Shown here piece after piece: positions 5,817-6,460 of a stretch of 6,460 nucleotides of DNA (within the stretch, counting starts at the first letter, position 1; every line of letters starts with the position of its first letter). Where the stretch lies: positions 1 through 6,460 of the forward strand of contig CAXMOP010000076.1 of NCBI GenBank assembly GCA_964195155.1. Reading direction: 5' to 3'. A program made the position numbers and the translations under genes. The notes beneath the pieces are model-generated. The model saw only the letters and a program-made list of their open reading frames with translations, had not been told where the DNA came from and searched no databases. The DNA is from JACZST01 sp964195155. GTDB taxonomy: Bacteria > Actinomycetota > Acidimicrobiia > Spongiisociales > UBA5794.

Positions 5817-6460
5817 AGATTGTCGAGTCGTTCGCTGAGGTTCGTGGAGAGGCACAAGGTTCATCGGTCTCACTCGTCCCCACCATGGGGTATCTCCACG
5901 ATGGACATGTTTCCCTGGTCGAGATCGGCCGAGACACCGCCGACCTTGTTGTGATGAGCCTCTTCGTAAACCCGCTTCAGTTTGAACAGTCCGCCGATCT
6001 GGAGAGATACCCGCGTGATCTGGAGCGGGACTCAGAAATTGCGGCGGCGGCCGACGTGGATGTGTTGTTTGTGCCGTCGGTGGCTGAGATGTATCCGACA
6101 CCTCCGCGGACCCGTGTACGGGTGGATGGCGTGGCCGACGCTATGGAGGGCAAACACCGGCCCGGGCACTTCGAAGGCGTGGCAACCGTCGTAGCCAAGC
6201 TGTTTGCCGGGATCCGTCCTGATGCTGCTGTTTTTGGCCGCAAAGACGCCCAACAGTTGGCACTGGTACGCCGGATGGCGATCGACCTCTCGTTTCCCGT
6301 CGAGATCATCGGTGCGCCAACCATGCGATCGGTGGATGGGTTGGCGATATCGAGCCGCAATGTGTTGCTGACCGATCACGACCGCAACGTGGCCTTGGGT
6401 CTGTCGTCTGGTCTCTTTGCGGCCGCTGCGGCTTCCGCGGCCGGCGAGCGGGTTGCCACG
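5813..6460 (+). CDS. panC: Pantothenate synthetase (pantoate--beta-alanine ligase), 3'-truncated by window
   Basis: PanC makes pantothenate from pantoate, beta-alanine and ATP through a pantoyl-adenylate intermediate, in the cytoplasm, as the last step of vitamin B5 synthesis before CoA. The first 216 residues are present and the frame is open to the window end; the family is about 280 residues, so some 65-90 are missing. Motifs are PTMGYLHDGH (23-32, HIGH-like nucleotide loop), FVNPLQF (51-57), RYPRDLERD (65-73), GKHRPGHFEGVATVV (113-127), FGRKDAQQ (141-148, substrate and ATP contacts) and DGLAISSRN (175-183, KMSKS-like loop). All expected active-site residues in this part appear intact. ATG at 5813 overlaps the stop of the DUF2520 gene by four bases, with GAGGTG at 5802-5807 as ribosome-binding site, so the two are co-transcribed and probably translationally coupled. 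In actinobacteria panD often follows, but that lies outside the window. Confidence 0.97.
   Translation, partial: MKIVESFAEVRGEAQGSSVSLVPTMGYLHDGHVSLVEIGRDTADLVVMSLFVNPLQFEQSADLERYPRDLERDSEIAAAADVDVLFVPSVAEMYPTPPRTRVRVDGVADAMEGKHRPGHFEGVATVVAKLFAGIRPDAAVFGRKDAQQLALVRRMAIDLSFPVEIIGAPTMRSVDGLAISSRNVLLTDHDRNVALGLSSGLFAAAAASAAGERVAT

Noticed and set aside
5298..6101. Antisense open frame (267 codons) spanning the DUF2520-panC junction
   Set aside because: It is opposite two well-supported genes, is Arg/His/Ser-rich, and shows no protein-family signal.

Overview
The window is about 60% G+C, densely coded, and entirely on the + strand. Codons are G/C-rich at the third position, one gene starts with TTG, and stop/start overlaps (ATGA, TGATG) are frequent. 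Together with the pairing of a DUF2520 gene and panC, also found in mycobacteria and other actinobacteria, this suggests a high-GC actinobacterium. The protein style would fit an uncultured or Acidimicrobiia-like lineage. That placement is inference; no rRNA or other strong taxonomic marker is present.

Bases 1-4928 hold a four-part ABC importer of the BMP/PnrA (basic membrane protein) type, the class that takes up nucleosides in organisms such as Treponema and Bacillus. The order is: substrate-binding lipoprotein (5' end cut off by the window), a clear intrinsic terminator in the intergenic gap, a tandem-domain ATPase (TTG start), permease 1 and permease 2. The last three are chained by short stop/start overlaps. 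The terminator sits between the binding-protein gene and the ATPase gene, with only 20 bases left before the ATPase start. The membrane and ATPase genes are therefore probably expressed by partial read-through, giving more binding protein than transporter core.

A 75-base gap (4929-5003) with no convincing promoter or terminator leads to a second, functionally different group. It consists of a Rossmann/DUF2520 putative oxidoreductase and panC (pantothenate synthetase), which overlap by four bases; panC runs off the 3' end. The position of the DUF2520 gene directly before panC makes a role in pantothenate synthesis, possibly as a ketopantoate reductase, a reasonable but unproven idea.

I see no mobile element, CRISPR array, tRNA, rRNA or riboswitch. 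Nothing in the window looks like a wholly new system. The points most worth following up are the attenuating terminator, the asymmetric ATPase sites with an altered signature motif, and the function of the DUF2520 protein.
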